Assembly (NCBI GenBank): GCA_035516075.1
Contig: DATJAQ010000262.1
Coordinates: forward strand, 1-15,510
Length of the DNA: 15,510 nucleotides
Direction of reading: 5' to 3'
Source: Gp13-AA77 sp035516075
GTDB lineage: Bacteria > Acidobacteriota > Terriglobia > UBA7540
Below are positions 1 to 6,680 of the stretch, one piece after another. A program made the position numbers and the translations under genes. The notes under the pieces are model-generated. The model searched no databases, had not been told where the DNA came from, and saw only the letters and a list, made by a program, of their open reading frames with translations. Each line of letters begins with the position of its first letter. Positions within the stretch are counted from its first letter, which is position 1.

Positions 1-2
1 TA

Positions 3-179
3 CGCCTCCTGGCGCTGGAGTATCACGCGCTCCTCCGCGATCCGGAGGACAGCGCCCGCCAAATGGCCGACTTTCTCGAGGTGCCGCTGGATGTTGAGGC
101 CGTGGCGCGGCAGGTGGACCCGGCGCTGCACCGCCAGCGCAAAAGCGAAGGCCGGGAGCCTATCGGAGGGCGCCGATGA
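3..179 (+). CDS. Sulfotransferase-family protein, C-terminal fragment (5' end outside window)
   Basis: This is an open frame from the left edge to a TGA at 177-179, giving 58 visible residues. The pattern resembles the C-terminal part of PAPS-dependent sulfotransferases: a strand (LLALEYHALLRDPED) matching the family's 'RYEDL..DP' segment, then a helix ending in a 'FLEVPLD' turn, then 'VDPALHRQRKSE', which is like the VDP-hydrophobic-x-RQR tail common in bacterial family members. The catalytic PAPS loop would lie upstream and is not visible, so activity cannot be judged. The last 20 bases overlap the 3' end of the convergent isocitrate dehydrogenase gene. The assignment rests only on this short tail; a methyltransferase or TPR-sulfotransferase fusion C-terminus cannot be excluded. 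Confidence 0.5.
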   Translation, partial: RLLALEYHALLRDPEDSARQMADFLEVPLDVEAVARQVDPALHRQRKSEGREPIGGRR

Positions 180-1182
180 CGGCTTGGGTGAACTCGTCGG
201 TGGAGGCCTTGCCGCCTACGTCGCGCGTGAGGTGCCGGCCTTCGGTATAGACCTGGTGGATGGCCAGCTCCACGCGGCCGGCGGCGGCGTCCTGGCCGAG
301 GTGGCGAAGCATCAGGATGGAGGAAAGCATCAGGGCGGTGGGGTTCGCGATCTTACGGCCCGCGATGTCGGGCGCGCTGCCGTGCACGGCCTCAAAAAGG
401 GCGCATTGATCTCCGAGATTGGCGCCCGGCACTAGGCCGAGGCCGCCCACCAAGCCGGCCGCGAGGTCTGAGATGATGTCGCCGTAGAGGTTCTCGAGCA
501 GCAGCACGTCGAATTGCTGCGGCTTCATCACCAGTTGCATGCAGCAGTTGTCAACGATCACTTCACGATGCTGGATGTCGGGGTACTCGGCGGCCACCTT
601 GCGGATGCAGTCGAGAAACAGGCCGTCCGAGAGTTTCATGATGTTGGCCTTGTGCACCGCGGCGATGCTCTTGCGCCCGAACTTGCGGGCGTACTCGAAG
701 GCGAAGCGGGCGATGCGCGTGGAGGCGTATTCGGTGATGATTTTCAGGCTTTCCACCACGCCCGGCACCACCACGTGCTCGAGTCCGGCGTAGAGCGATT
801 CGGTGTTTTCGCGCACCACAATAAGATCAACGCCGTCGAAGGGGGTCCGGATCCCCGGGAGGCGCTGGACGGGGCGGAAATTGGCGTAGAGGTCGAGTGC
901 GCGGCGCAAGGCCACGTTGATGCTCTGGTGGCCGGTGCCGATGGGAGTGGTGAGAGGGCCCTTCAGGCCGACGCGAGTCTCCAGCACTGAGGCGACCACC
1001 GGATCGGCGTGCAGGTCCTCCTGGCGGCGGCCCACGATGGGTTGGGCGTTCTTTTCCACCCACTCGATTTCGGCGCCGGCGGCGTCGAGCAGGGTGACGG
1101 TGGCCGCCGCGACCTCAGGGCCGATGCCGTCCCCGGGGATGAGGGTTACACGACACTTCGAGGAGCCGGCCGTAGAAATCAT
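160..1182 (-). CDS. NAD-type isocitrate dehydrogenase (isocitrate/isopropylmalate dehydrogenase family)
   Basis: Oxidative decarboxylation of isocitrate to 2-oxoglutarate in the cytoplasm (TCA cycle). The 340 residues fit the short homodimeric or IDH3-like class. Visible motifs are IPGDGIGPEV (15-24), the substrate loop TPIGTGHQSINVALRR (79-94) with Ser88 at the position phosphorylated in E. coli IDH, the substrate arginines around 94, 103 and 124, ENTESLY ending at Tyr131, Lys178 in VHKANIMK, and the family signature NLYGDIISDLAAGLVGG (231-247) with metal-binding aspartates. The coenzyme loop reads HGSAPDIAG (267-275). Asp272-Ile273 at the positions that are Lys-Tyr in NADP-dependent E. coli IDH argues for NAD. 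'TPIGTGHQS.N..LR' and 'DLYANFRP' favour isocitrate over isopropylmalate. The ATG at 1182 is chosen because the GDGIGPE motif follows at the usual distance; no strong ribosome binding site is visible. The gene stands alone, converging on the sulfotransferase fragment. Confidence 0.93.
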   Translation of the reverse strand: MISTAGSSKCRVTLIPGDGIGPEVAAATVTLLDAAGAEIEWVEKNAQPIVGRRQEDLHADPVVASVLETRVGLKGPLTTPIGTGHQSINVALRRALDLYANFRPVQRLPGIRTPFDGVDLIVVRENTESLYAGLEHVVVPGVVESLKIITEYASTRIARFAFEYARKFGRKSIAAVHKANIMKLSDGLFLDCIRKVAAEYPDIQHREVIVDNCCMQLVMKPQQFDVLLLENLYGDIISDLAAGLVGGLGLVPGANLGDQCALFEAVHGSAPDIAGRKIANPTALMLSSILMLRHLGQDAAAGRVELAIHQVYTEGRHLTRDVGGKASTDEFTQAVIGALR

Positions 1183-1272
1183 CGCGCTATTCTATCATCG
1201 GCCTTGATCCGGAGGTTAAGCGCGCTTGACGAAAATGGGTATGCGGGAGACTGACAAGGGCAGAAGAGGAAT

Positions 1273-1335
1273 CCGGGGAGGTCCCGGAGCCAGCCCAAGC
1301 TTGCTTCCAAGCCGCTGGCTCTGGGCCTTCCCCGG
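1273..1335. repeat. Long imperfect inverted repeat (hairpin)
   Basis: The left arm (1273-1294) reads CCGGGGAGG, a bulged T, then CCCGGAGCCAGC; the right arm (1314-1335) reads GCTGGCTCTGGG, CCT, a bulged T, then CCCCGG. I paired these by hand: about 21 base pairs with one G.U and one single-base bulge on each side, the innermost eight of which (GAGCCAGC/GCTGGCTC) are perfect. Inside the loop a second small stem GCTTG-CTTC-CAAGC (1299-1312) caps the structure. Further weak pairing AGGA/TCCT extends outward to about 1267-1340. There is no run of T on either side, so it does not look like a simple terminator. Function unknown. Confidence 0.8.
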
Positions 1336-1359
1336 CTCCTTCGCGGAGGGGGGACCGCG

Positions 1360-1395
1360 GCGCCTCCATAAATGCCTAAGGCGCTTTGGAGGCGC
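1360..1395. repeat. Inverted repeat with 9-bp arms
   Basis: The arms GCGCCTCCA (1360-1368) and TGGAGGCGC (1387-1395) are perfect complements around an 18-base loop. The outer segments CGGAGG (1344-1349) and CCTCCG (1397-1402) are also complementary, so competing or nested structures are possible. It lies 24 bases after the long hairpin and is probably part of the same palindromic region. Confidence 0.65.
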
Positions 1396-1569
1396 ACCTC
1401 CGGACCTGCAAACGAAGCACCAAATCGCGGCGCCTGCTAAGTGCTGCGTTGGCTCGCGGCGGCTGCGCAGCGGCTCGAGCCGGAGTGTAAAATCTGCGCA
1501 CGCGCCGACGGAGTCGAGCAAATTTTTCAGGGTTCCACCCTGGGGGCCGCGCCGTTTTGTCCGCGCGCC

Positions 1570-1598
1570 TTGATTCTCCCGGACGGGTCTGCTAACCT
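1570..1598 (+). promoter_or_regulatory. Candidate sigma70-type promoter for the erpA-like gene
   Basis: TTGATT (1570-1575) and TAACCT (1593-1598) are spaced by 17 bases and lie about 60 bases before the start codon. The -35 matches the consensus at four of six positions but the -10 is weak. This is the best candidate I see in the spacer and is a guess from pattern alone. Confidence 0.25.
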
Positions 1599-1660
1599 TA
1601 ACGGGAGCGATAAGATTTCGCGCGACGGCGCTTGGAGCCGGCGAAGAAAAGGAGCTGGAA

Positions 1661-1993
1661 ATGGCTACATCGTTGGAAATAACACCGTACGCCGCCGAAA
1701 AGGTAAAGGAGATCATGGCGCAGCAGGATCCGTCGCCCGCCGGGCTCCGGGTTTCGGTGGTCGGAGGGGGCTGCTCGGGCTTCTCCTACCAGATGAACTT
1801 CGAGAGCCAGACGAACCCCATCGACAAGGTGTTCGATTTTGAAGGCCTGAAGGTGTTTGTCGACCAGGCGTCGCTGATGTATTTGAAGGGCACGAAGATC
1901 GACTTCGTAGAGACGCTAGAGGGTTCAGGCTTCAAATTCGAAAATCCGAACGTCAAGTCCACCTGTGGCTGCGGCAGTTCATTCACCGTGTAG
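1661..1993 (+). CDS. erpA: A-type iron-sulfur cluster carrier / insertion protein (HesB/IscA/ErpA family)
   Basis: A small cytoplasmic carrier that accepts Fe-S clusters from a scaffold and hands them to target enzymes. Its 110 residues form a single HesB/IscA domain of normal length. The three ligand cysteines are in place: Cys38 in GGGCSGFSY, and Cys102 and Cys104 in the CGCGSSF tail. The start is well supported by AAGGAG at 1649-1654, six bases before the ATG. The GGCSGFSY/CGCGSSF pattern fits ErpA or SufA-type proteins better than IscU scaffolds; assignment to ErpA rather than IscA or SufA is not decidable from sequence alone, especially as no isc or suf genes lie nearby. It is followed by a possible terminator hairpin and then nadE on the same strand. 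Confidence 0.92.
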   Translation: MATSLEITPYAAEKVKEIMAQQDPSPAGLRVSVVGGGCSGFSYQMNFESQTNPIDKVFDFEGLKVFVDQASLMYLKGTKIDFVETLEGSGFKFENPNVKSTCGCGSSFTV

Positions 1994-2017
1994 CCGGTCC
2001 CGGCTTTTGCGACAGAG

Positions 2018-2054
2018 GCCCCGGCGCGCGCTCTTGACGAGCGGGCTCCGGGGC
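2018..2054 (+). terminator. Stem-loop after the erpA-like gene
   Basis: GCCCCGG (2018-2024) pairs perfectly with CCGGGGC (2048-2054), and inside it GCTC (2030-2033) pairs with GAGC (2039-2042). It lies 25 bases after the erpA-like stop and is followed by TTCGCATTT rather than a clean T run. It may end or attenuate transcription before nadE; the lack of a U tract lowers confidence. Confidence 0.4.
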
Positions 2055-2100
2055 TTCGCATTTCAGGAACCCGCGCCTTGAAGCGGCTCCGGCCCCGCGC

Positions 2101-3741
2101 ATGCGTATCGCCCTCGCTCAGATCAACACCACGGTGGGAGAATTTGGCGGCAACGTGGAGCGTATCGTGCGCTTCGCGCGCCACGCGGCCGGACGCGGCG
2201 CTGACTTGGTGGTTTTCCCCGAGCTTGCCCTCACCGGTTATCCCCCGCGCGACTTGGTTGAGGAACCTCGTTTCGTGGAGCGCTCTGAGCGCGAGTTGGA
2301 GCGCCTAGCCGGCCTGGTGCCGGAGCTGCGCATCCTGGTGGGCTACGTGCGCCGTTCGGGTGCGACGCAGGGCAAGCCCGTGGCGGACTCAGCCGCATTG
2401 CTCTACGGTGGCCGGCGGATGCTGACGTACGACAAGATGCTGCTGGCGTTTTACGACGTCTTCGACGAGTCGCGTTACTTCGAGCCGGGGGGCGCGCCGG
2501 CCTTCTTCGAGGTTGGGGAAAAGCGGCTGGGCGTGAGCATCTGCGAAGATGTGTGGAACGACAAAAACTTCTGGAAGCAGCAACGGTACCCCCATGACCC
2601 GGTCGAAGACTCGGTCCGCGGCGGTGCCTCCGTTTTGCTGAATATCGCCGCCTCCCCCTTCGATACCGCCAAAATCGAATTGCGCCACCGGATGCTTCGG
2701 ACCATCGCGCGCGAACGCCGCCTGCCGGTGGTCTACGTGAATCAGGTGGGTGGTAACGACCAGCTTGTGTTCGACGGTTCCAGCATGGTTCTCGACGCGA
2801 CGGGCGAAGTGGTGGCGCGTGCGCGTGCGTTTGTAGAGGACCTGGTTGTATTCGATACCGAGTCAAGCGCGGGTGAGGTTCGTCCGGGTCCGGGCTCGGA
2901 AGTGGAGGCGGTCTACGAGGCGCTCAAGCTGGGGACGCGCGATTATCTGGAGAAGTGCGGTTTCCGGAAGGCACTGATAGGCGTCAGCGGCGGCATCGAC
3001 TCGTCGCTGGTGGCGGCGATTGCCGCCGATGCGGTCGGCCCCGACAACGTCGTGGGCGTCAGCATGCCTGGGCCGTACTCCTCGGAAGGCAGCGTGAGCG
3101 ACGCCGCGGCCCTGGCCCGCAACCTCGGAATGGATTTGCGCGTCATCCCTATCACGCCCATCTTCGACGCCTACCTCACCACCCTCGATCCCGCCTTCGG
3201 TGACCTGCCCCCCGACGCCACTGAAGAGAACGTGCAGGCGCGGATTCGGGGTAACATCCTGATGGCGCTCTCGAACAAGTCCGGCGCGCTGGTGTTGAGC
3301 ACCGGCAACAAGAGCGAGCTGGCCGTGGGCTATTGCACGCTCTACGGAGACATGGCGGGCGGGCTCGCGGTGATCGCCGATGTGCCGAAGACGCTGGTGT
3401 ACGAGCTGGCGCGGTTTGTGAACCGCGAGCGGGAGAGGATACCACAAGCGTCGATCGCGAAGCCGCCTTCGGCGGAGCTTCGGCTGAACCAAACCGACCA
3501 GGATACGCTGCCGCCTTACGACACTCTGGATGCCATCCTCCGGGCTTACATTGAGGAACACCAGGGTGCGGAGCAGATCATCACGAGGTGGGGATTCGAT
3601 GCCGCGCTCGTGCGCGAGGTCATCCGGCGCGTAAACGGAGCGGAATATAAGCGCCAGCAGGCGGCTCCCGCCCTGAAGGTGACGGCCAAGGCCTTTGGCA
3701 TCGGGCGGCGCTACCCGATCGCGAACCATTACCTGGAGTAA
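2101..3741 (+). CDS. nadE: Glutamine-dependent NAD+ synthetase
   Basis: The last step of NAD synthesis: ATP-dependent amidation of deamido-NAD with ammonia taken from glutamine, in the cytoplasm. The 546 residues match the two-domain bacterial NadE of about 540-560 residues. The N-terminal nitrilase-like glutaminase domain (about 1-260) carries the full triad: Glu41 in FPELALTGYPP, Lys112 in TYDKMLL, and Cys148 in GVSICEDVWND. The C-terminal synthetase domain (about 270-546) has the ATP pyrophosphatase loop GVSGGIDSS (294-302), PGPYSSEGS, and STGNKSELAVGYCTLYGDMAGG. All key residues are present, so it should use glutamine as well as ammonia. The start ATG gives the canonical MRIALAQINTTVG beginning, although no strong ribosome binding site is visible. 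A small hairpin (CGCCA/TGGCG, 3744-3759) follows the stop. Confidence 0.96.
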   Translation: MRIALAQINTTVGEFGGNVERIVRFARHAAGRGADLVVFPELALTGYPPRDLVEEPRFVERSERELERLAGLVPELRILVGYVRRSGATQGKPVADSAALLYGGRRMLTYDKMLLAFYDVFDESRYFEPGGAPAFFEVGEKRLGVSICEDVWNDKNFWKQQRYPHDPVEDSVRGGASVLLNIAASPFDTAKIELRHRMLRTIARERRLPVVYVNQVGGNDQLVFDGSSMVLDATGEVVARARAFVEDLVVFDTESSAGEVRPGPGSEVEAVYEALKLGTRDYLEKCGFRKALIGVSGGIDSSLVAAIAADAVGPDNVVGVSMPGPYSSEGSVSDAAALARNLGMDLRVIPITPIFDAYLTTLDPAFGDLPPDATEENVQARIRGNILMALSNKSGALVLSTGNKSELAVGYCTLYGDMAGGLAVIADVPKTLVYELARFVNRERERIPQASIAKPPSAELRLNQTDQDTLPPYDTLDAILRAYIEEHQGAEQIITRWGFDAALVREVIRRVNGAEYKRQQAAPALKVTAKAFGIGRRYPIANHYLE

Positions 3742-3782
3742 CGCGCCAGCCCGATGGCGGGCGCAGGCGTTCTTTGTTAACC

Positions 3783-4847
3783 ATGGCGCCGATTAGGCCT
3801 GAAATCCCCGCCACCATGCGAGCGCTCGAAATTCGCGCTTACGACGGGCGTCCGGAGAGTCTCGCAATCGTCACCCGGCCTGTGCCCGCTCCGGGCCCCG
3901 GCCAGATCCTCGTGCGCATACGCGCCGCGCCCATCAATCCTTCGGACCTCATGTTCCTCCGCGGGCTTTACGGATTCCGCAAGGAACTTCCGGCCATCCC
4001 GGGCTTCGAGGGCAGCGGTACGGTGGTGGCCGCCGGGAAGGGCATGATGGCGCGGGCGCTACTGGGCCGGGGTGTGGCCTGCGCCGCTGCCGACGCGAGC
4101 ATTGCCTGGGGAACATGGGCGGAGTATCTGGTAACCTCGGCGAAGTTCGCCGTGCCGCTGGCTCGCTCGGTGAACCTGGAGCAGGCCGCCATGCTGCTCG
4201 TGAACCCGATCACCGCTTGGGCGCTGATGGAGATCGCCCGCAGCGAGGGGCATCGGGCGGTGATCCAGACCGCGGCGGCCAGCGCTCTCGGGCGCATGAT
4301 CGTGCGGCTCGGCCGCCGGTTTTCGCTGCCCGTCATCAATGTGGTGCGGCGGCGCGAGCAGGCGGACGAGCTCGCGGCGCTTGGCGCCGGGCACACCCTG
4401 ATTTCAACCGACGACCATTTCGACCGCGAGCTGCGCCTGGCAGCGCGGCGGCTGGACGCAACGCTCGGTTTCGAGGCCGTCGCCGGCGACCTCACCCGGC
4501 GGGTGCTGGACGCCCTGCCGACGCAAGCCCGGGTGCTGGTCTACGGGGCCCTCTCGCTCGAACCCTGCCAAGTTAATCCGGCCTCGCTCATTTTTGAAGG
4601 CAAGCGCGTGGAGGGCTTCTGGCTGTCGACGTGGCTCGCCGGCAAGAGCCTGCCAGCCCGTTACCGGCTCTCGCGTCAGGTCCAGTCTCTTTTGACCGAT
4701 GACCTGCAAACCCAGGTTCAGGCACGCTTGCCGCTCGAATCCGGCGCCGAAGCGGTGGAGCGCTATTCGCATAACATGAGCGCCGGAAAAGTGCTGCTGG
4801 TGCCGGGTCTCGGCGTTGGCAGCCGCGCTGCGACGGCGAATCATTGA
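3783..4847 (+). CDS. Zinc-free MDR-family oxidoreductase (quinone reductase / enoyl reductase-like)
   Basis: A medium-chain dehydrogenase/reductase. The GroES-like domain spans about residues 12-125 (numbering from ATG 3783) and contains AAPINPSDLMFLRGLYG and PGFEGSGTVV; the catalytic-zinc cysteine and the structural-zinc cysteines of alcohol dehydrogenases are absent, as in quinone oxidoreductases and enoyl-thioester reductases. The Rossmann domain (about 130-290) has QTAAASALGRM in place of a classical GxGxxG and an arginine cluster VVRRREQ after the second strand, which suggests NADPH. The substrate is unknown. The start is uncertain: TTG 3774, ATG 3783 and ATG 3816 are in frame; homology to the family would begin near 3816, and none has a good ribosome binding site. 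The stop codon is 20 bases before recN, suggesting cotranscription, but no functional link to repair is evident. Confidence 0.85.
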   Translation: MAPIRPEIPATMRALEIRAYDGRPESLAIVTRPVPAPGPGQILVRIRAAPINPSDLMFLRGLYGFRKELPAIPGFEGSGTVVAAGKGMMARALLGRGVACAAADASIAWGTWAEYLVTSAKFAVPLARSVNLEQAAMLLVNPITAWALMEIARSEGHRAVIQTAAASALGRMIVRLGRRFSLPVINVVRRREQADELAALGAGHTLISTDDHFDRELRLAARRLDATLGFEAVAGDLTRRVLDALPTQARVLVYGALSLEPCQVNPASLIFEGKRVEGFWLSTWLAGKSLPARYRLSRQVQSLLTDDLQTQVQARLPLESGAEAVERYSHNMSAGKVLLVPGLGVGSRAATANH

Positions 4848-4867
4848 CGGTTCATCATCGGTCGTTC

Positions 4868-6619
4868 ATGCTCCAGGAAATTCACATCCAGAACTACGCC
4901 GTGATCGAAAGCCTCGAGGTGGAATTTCATCCGGGGCTCAACGTGCTAACGGGCGAAACCGGATCGGGCAAATCGATCCTGGTGGACGCGCTGACCCTGG
5001 CGCTCGGAGGCCGCGCCTCGCCTGACGTCATTCGAACCGGGGCTGAGCGCGCGACTGTCACGGCGGTTTTTCGGGCCGAAGAAACCGGCGGAAGCGGCCC
5101 GCCCTGGGCGTTCTGGCTCGAGCGCTACAGCGTGGGTGGCGAGACCGAGGCGGAAATCATCCTGAGACGTGAAATTCAAACCGGCGGACGCAGCCGCTTG
5201 CTGGTGAACGACGAGCCCGTCACGCTTTCCGGCGCCAGAGAACTGGCGCCTTTGCTGGTGGAGGTCCATGGGCAGGGCGAGCACGCGGCGCTGGTGCAGC
5301 GTGAGGCTCAGCTTGAGCTGCTCGACGCCTTTGCCTGCACCCGCGACCGCGTCACCTCGGTTCGCGAGCTCTACGCGCGGCGGCGGGAGTTCGAGCGCGA
5401 GTGGACCGGCCTGAACCAGAATGAACAGGAGCGTTTGCGCGCGATCGACCTGCTTCGTTTTCAAGTGGACGAGATCAACGGTGCTCGCCTGGAGCCGGGC
5501 GAGGATGAGCGGCTCGAGCGCGAGCGCAGCGTGCTGCGCAATCTCGAAAAGGTCCGGGCGGCGGCCGCCGGCGCCTACGCCACGCTTCACGAGGAAGAGG
5601 GCTCGGCCCTGGCGCGGCTGGCGGCCGCGGAGCACGCGCTGGACGATCTGGCGCGCTACGACCGCGCACTCGATTCGCATCGCGAGCCCCTGGCGGCCGC
5701 GCGCAGCACGCTCGACGACCTGGCGCTCGCTCTCGGCAATTATCTGGAACGGCTGGAGGCCGATCCCGGGCGCTTGGACGAGATCGAAGACCGCTTGGCC
5801 CTGCTCGACCGGCTCAAGCGCAAATACGGAGGTACCCTCGAAGAGATGGCGGCCTTCGCCGGGCGGGCGCGCGAAGAACTTTCGCGCCTCGAGCACGCGG
5901 ACGAACGTCGCGAGGAGGTGCGGCGCGAGCTCGACGCGGCCGGCGAAGCGTACCGCAAAGTGGCGGCGGCGCTCTCCCGCGAACGGCGCGCCGCGGCCTT
6001 TCGCCTCGCAGCCGAGGTCCAGCGAGAATTGGCCCAGCTCGGTATGGAGAAGGCGCGCTTTGAGGTTGGATTCGACCGGGCGGGCTCTCTGCCGGACCCC
6101 GAAAGCGCGGGCGAAACGACAAACCTCATCGGCGGGCCGAGCGGAGTTGATCGCATCACGTTCGACGTTTCCCCAAACCCGGGCGAAGAATTGCGCCCTC
6201 TCGACCGGGTCGCTTCCGGTGGCGAAATTTCGCGGTTGATGTTGGCCCTAAAAACGGTGCTGGCGGGGGCGGCGTCGCGAGAGAGCCGCGAAAGTGCCGC
6301 TCGCACGCTGGTGTTCGACGAAATCGACGCCGGTATCGGCGGCCAGGTGGCGGACTGCGTGGGCGAGCGGCTTAAACGGCTGGCGCGTGAGAACCAAGTG
6401 CTCTGCGTCACGCACCTGCCCCAGATTGCGTGCTTTGCGGACCACCACTTTTCCGTGGAGAAAATCGAGCGCGGCGGCCGGACCTTCGCGGCGGTGCAGT
6501 ATCTGGCCACCCAGCGGGAGCGCGCCCTCGAGCTGGCGCGCATGCTGTCCGGCCGGCGCATCACCGACGCCGGAATCGAGCACGCTGCCACCCTGCTGAA
6601 GCAGACCTCCCGCCGCTAG
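4868..6619 (+). CDS. recN: DNA repair protein RecN
   Basis: An SMC-like ATPase that acts early in recombinational repair of double-strand breaks. The 583 residues compare with about 550-575 in typical RecN. N-terminal head: MLQEIHIQNYAVIESL, with Walker A GETGSGKS at 29-36. Middle: a long charged helical region (about 150-400) rich in Leu/Ala/Arg/Glu, the expected coiled coil. C-terminal head: ABC signature ASGGEISRL (449-457), Walker B LVFDEIDAGIGG (from 481, with Asp484 and Glu485), and a switch-like THLPQIACFADHHF. All ATPase motifs are intact. ATG 4868 is preferred because it gives the family's canonical first residues; an in-frame TTG at 4844 overlaps the upstream stop as TTGA. No strong ribosome binding site or LexA box is visible to me, so SOS control is not supported here. 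It probably shares a transcript with the upstream MDR gene. Confidence 0.96.
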   Translation: MLQEIHIQNYAVIESLEVEFHPGLNVLTGETGSGKSILVDALTLALGGRASPDVIRTGAERATVTAVFRAEETGGSGPPWAFWLERYSVGGETEAEIILRREIQTGGRSRLLVNDEPVTLSGARELAPLLVEVHGQGEHAALVQREAQLELLDAFACTRDRVTSVRELYARRREFEREWTGLNQNEQERLRAIDLLRFQVDEINGARLEPGEDERLERERSVLRNLEKVRAAAAGAYATLHEEEGSALARLAAAEHALDDLARYDRALDSHREPLAAARSTLDDLALALGNYLERLEADPGRLDEIEDRLALLDRLKRKYGGTLEEMAAFAGRAREELSRLEHADERREEVRRELDAAGEAYRKVAAALSRERRAAAFRLAAEVQRELAQLGMEKARFEVGFDRAGSLPDPESAGETTNLIGGPSGVDRITFDVSPNPGEELRPLDRVASGGEISRLMLALKTVLAGAASRESRESAARTLVFDEIDAGIGGQVADCVGERLKRLARENQVLCVTHLPQIACFADHHFSVEKIERGGRTFAAVQYLATQRERALELARMLSGRRITDAGIEHAATLLKQTSRR

Positions 6620-6630
6620 CCCGGTTTAAG

Positions 6631-6678
6631 CTGCCGCGCGCAGACGGGGCGCGCCCTTCGGCGCGGCGGGCAGGCAGC
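6631..6678. terminator. Stem-loop between convergent recN and dsb-like genes
   Basis: Within the 61-base convergent gap, CGCGCC (6650-6655) pairs with GGCGCG (6660-6665) around a CTTC loop, and an outer pair GCTGCC (6631-6636)/GGCAGC (6673-6678) closes a larger structure. It sits right after both stop codons, as a bidirectional terminator would, but there is no T run on either strand. Confidence 0.35.
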
Positions 6679-6680
6679 GC

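Larger units (their letters stand above)
1183..1660. other. Gene-free, palindrome-rich intergenic region between divergent idh and erpA-like genes
   Basis: These 478 bases separate two divergently transcribed genes. I see no convincing gene: the frames that stay open (for example minus 1216-1716) have no family features and an Arg/Pro/Gly-rich composition typical of noncoding GC-rich DNA. The stretch is instead dense in inverted repeats: a long imperfect hairpin (1273-1335), a nine-base-arm hairpin (1360-1395), and adjoining palindromes GCTGCGCAGC (1462-1471) and CGGCTCGAGCCG (1471-1482). Promoters for both flanking genes must lie here. It may be a dispersed palindromic repeat or a degenerate small mobile element; this is inference. 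Confidence 0.7.

Noticed and set aside
91..435. A 114-codon + strand frame overlapping the idh 3' end
   Set aside because: It is a shadow of isocitrate dehydrogenase; the sulfotransferase-like frame in another register explains the left edge better.
1216..1716. A 166-codon frame on the minus strand through the palindrome-rich spacer
   Set aside because: It runs into the erpA-like start in antisense, contains the hairpins, and shows only Arg/Pro/Gly-rich sequence. The arrangement fits a noncoding repeat better than a gene.
4946..5896. A 316-codon minus-strand frame inside recN
   Set aside because: Antisense shadow of the RecN ATPase and coiled-coil region; no domain seen.
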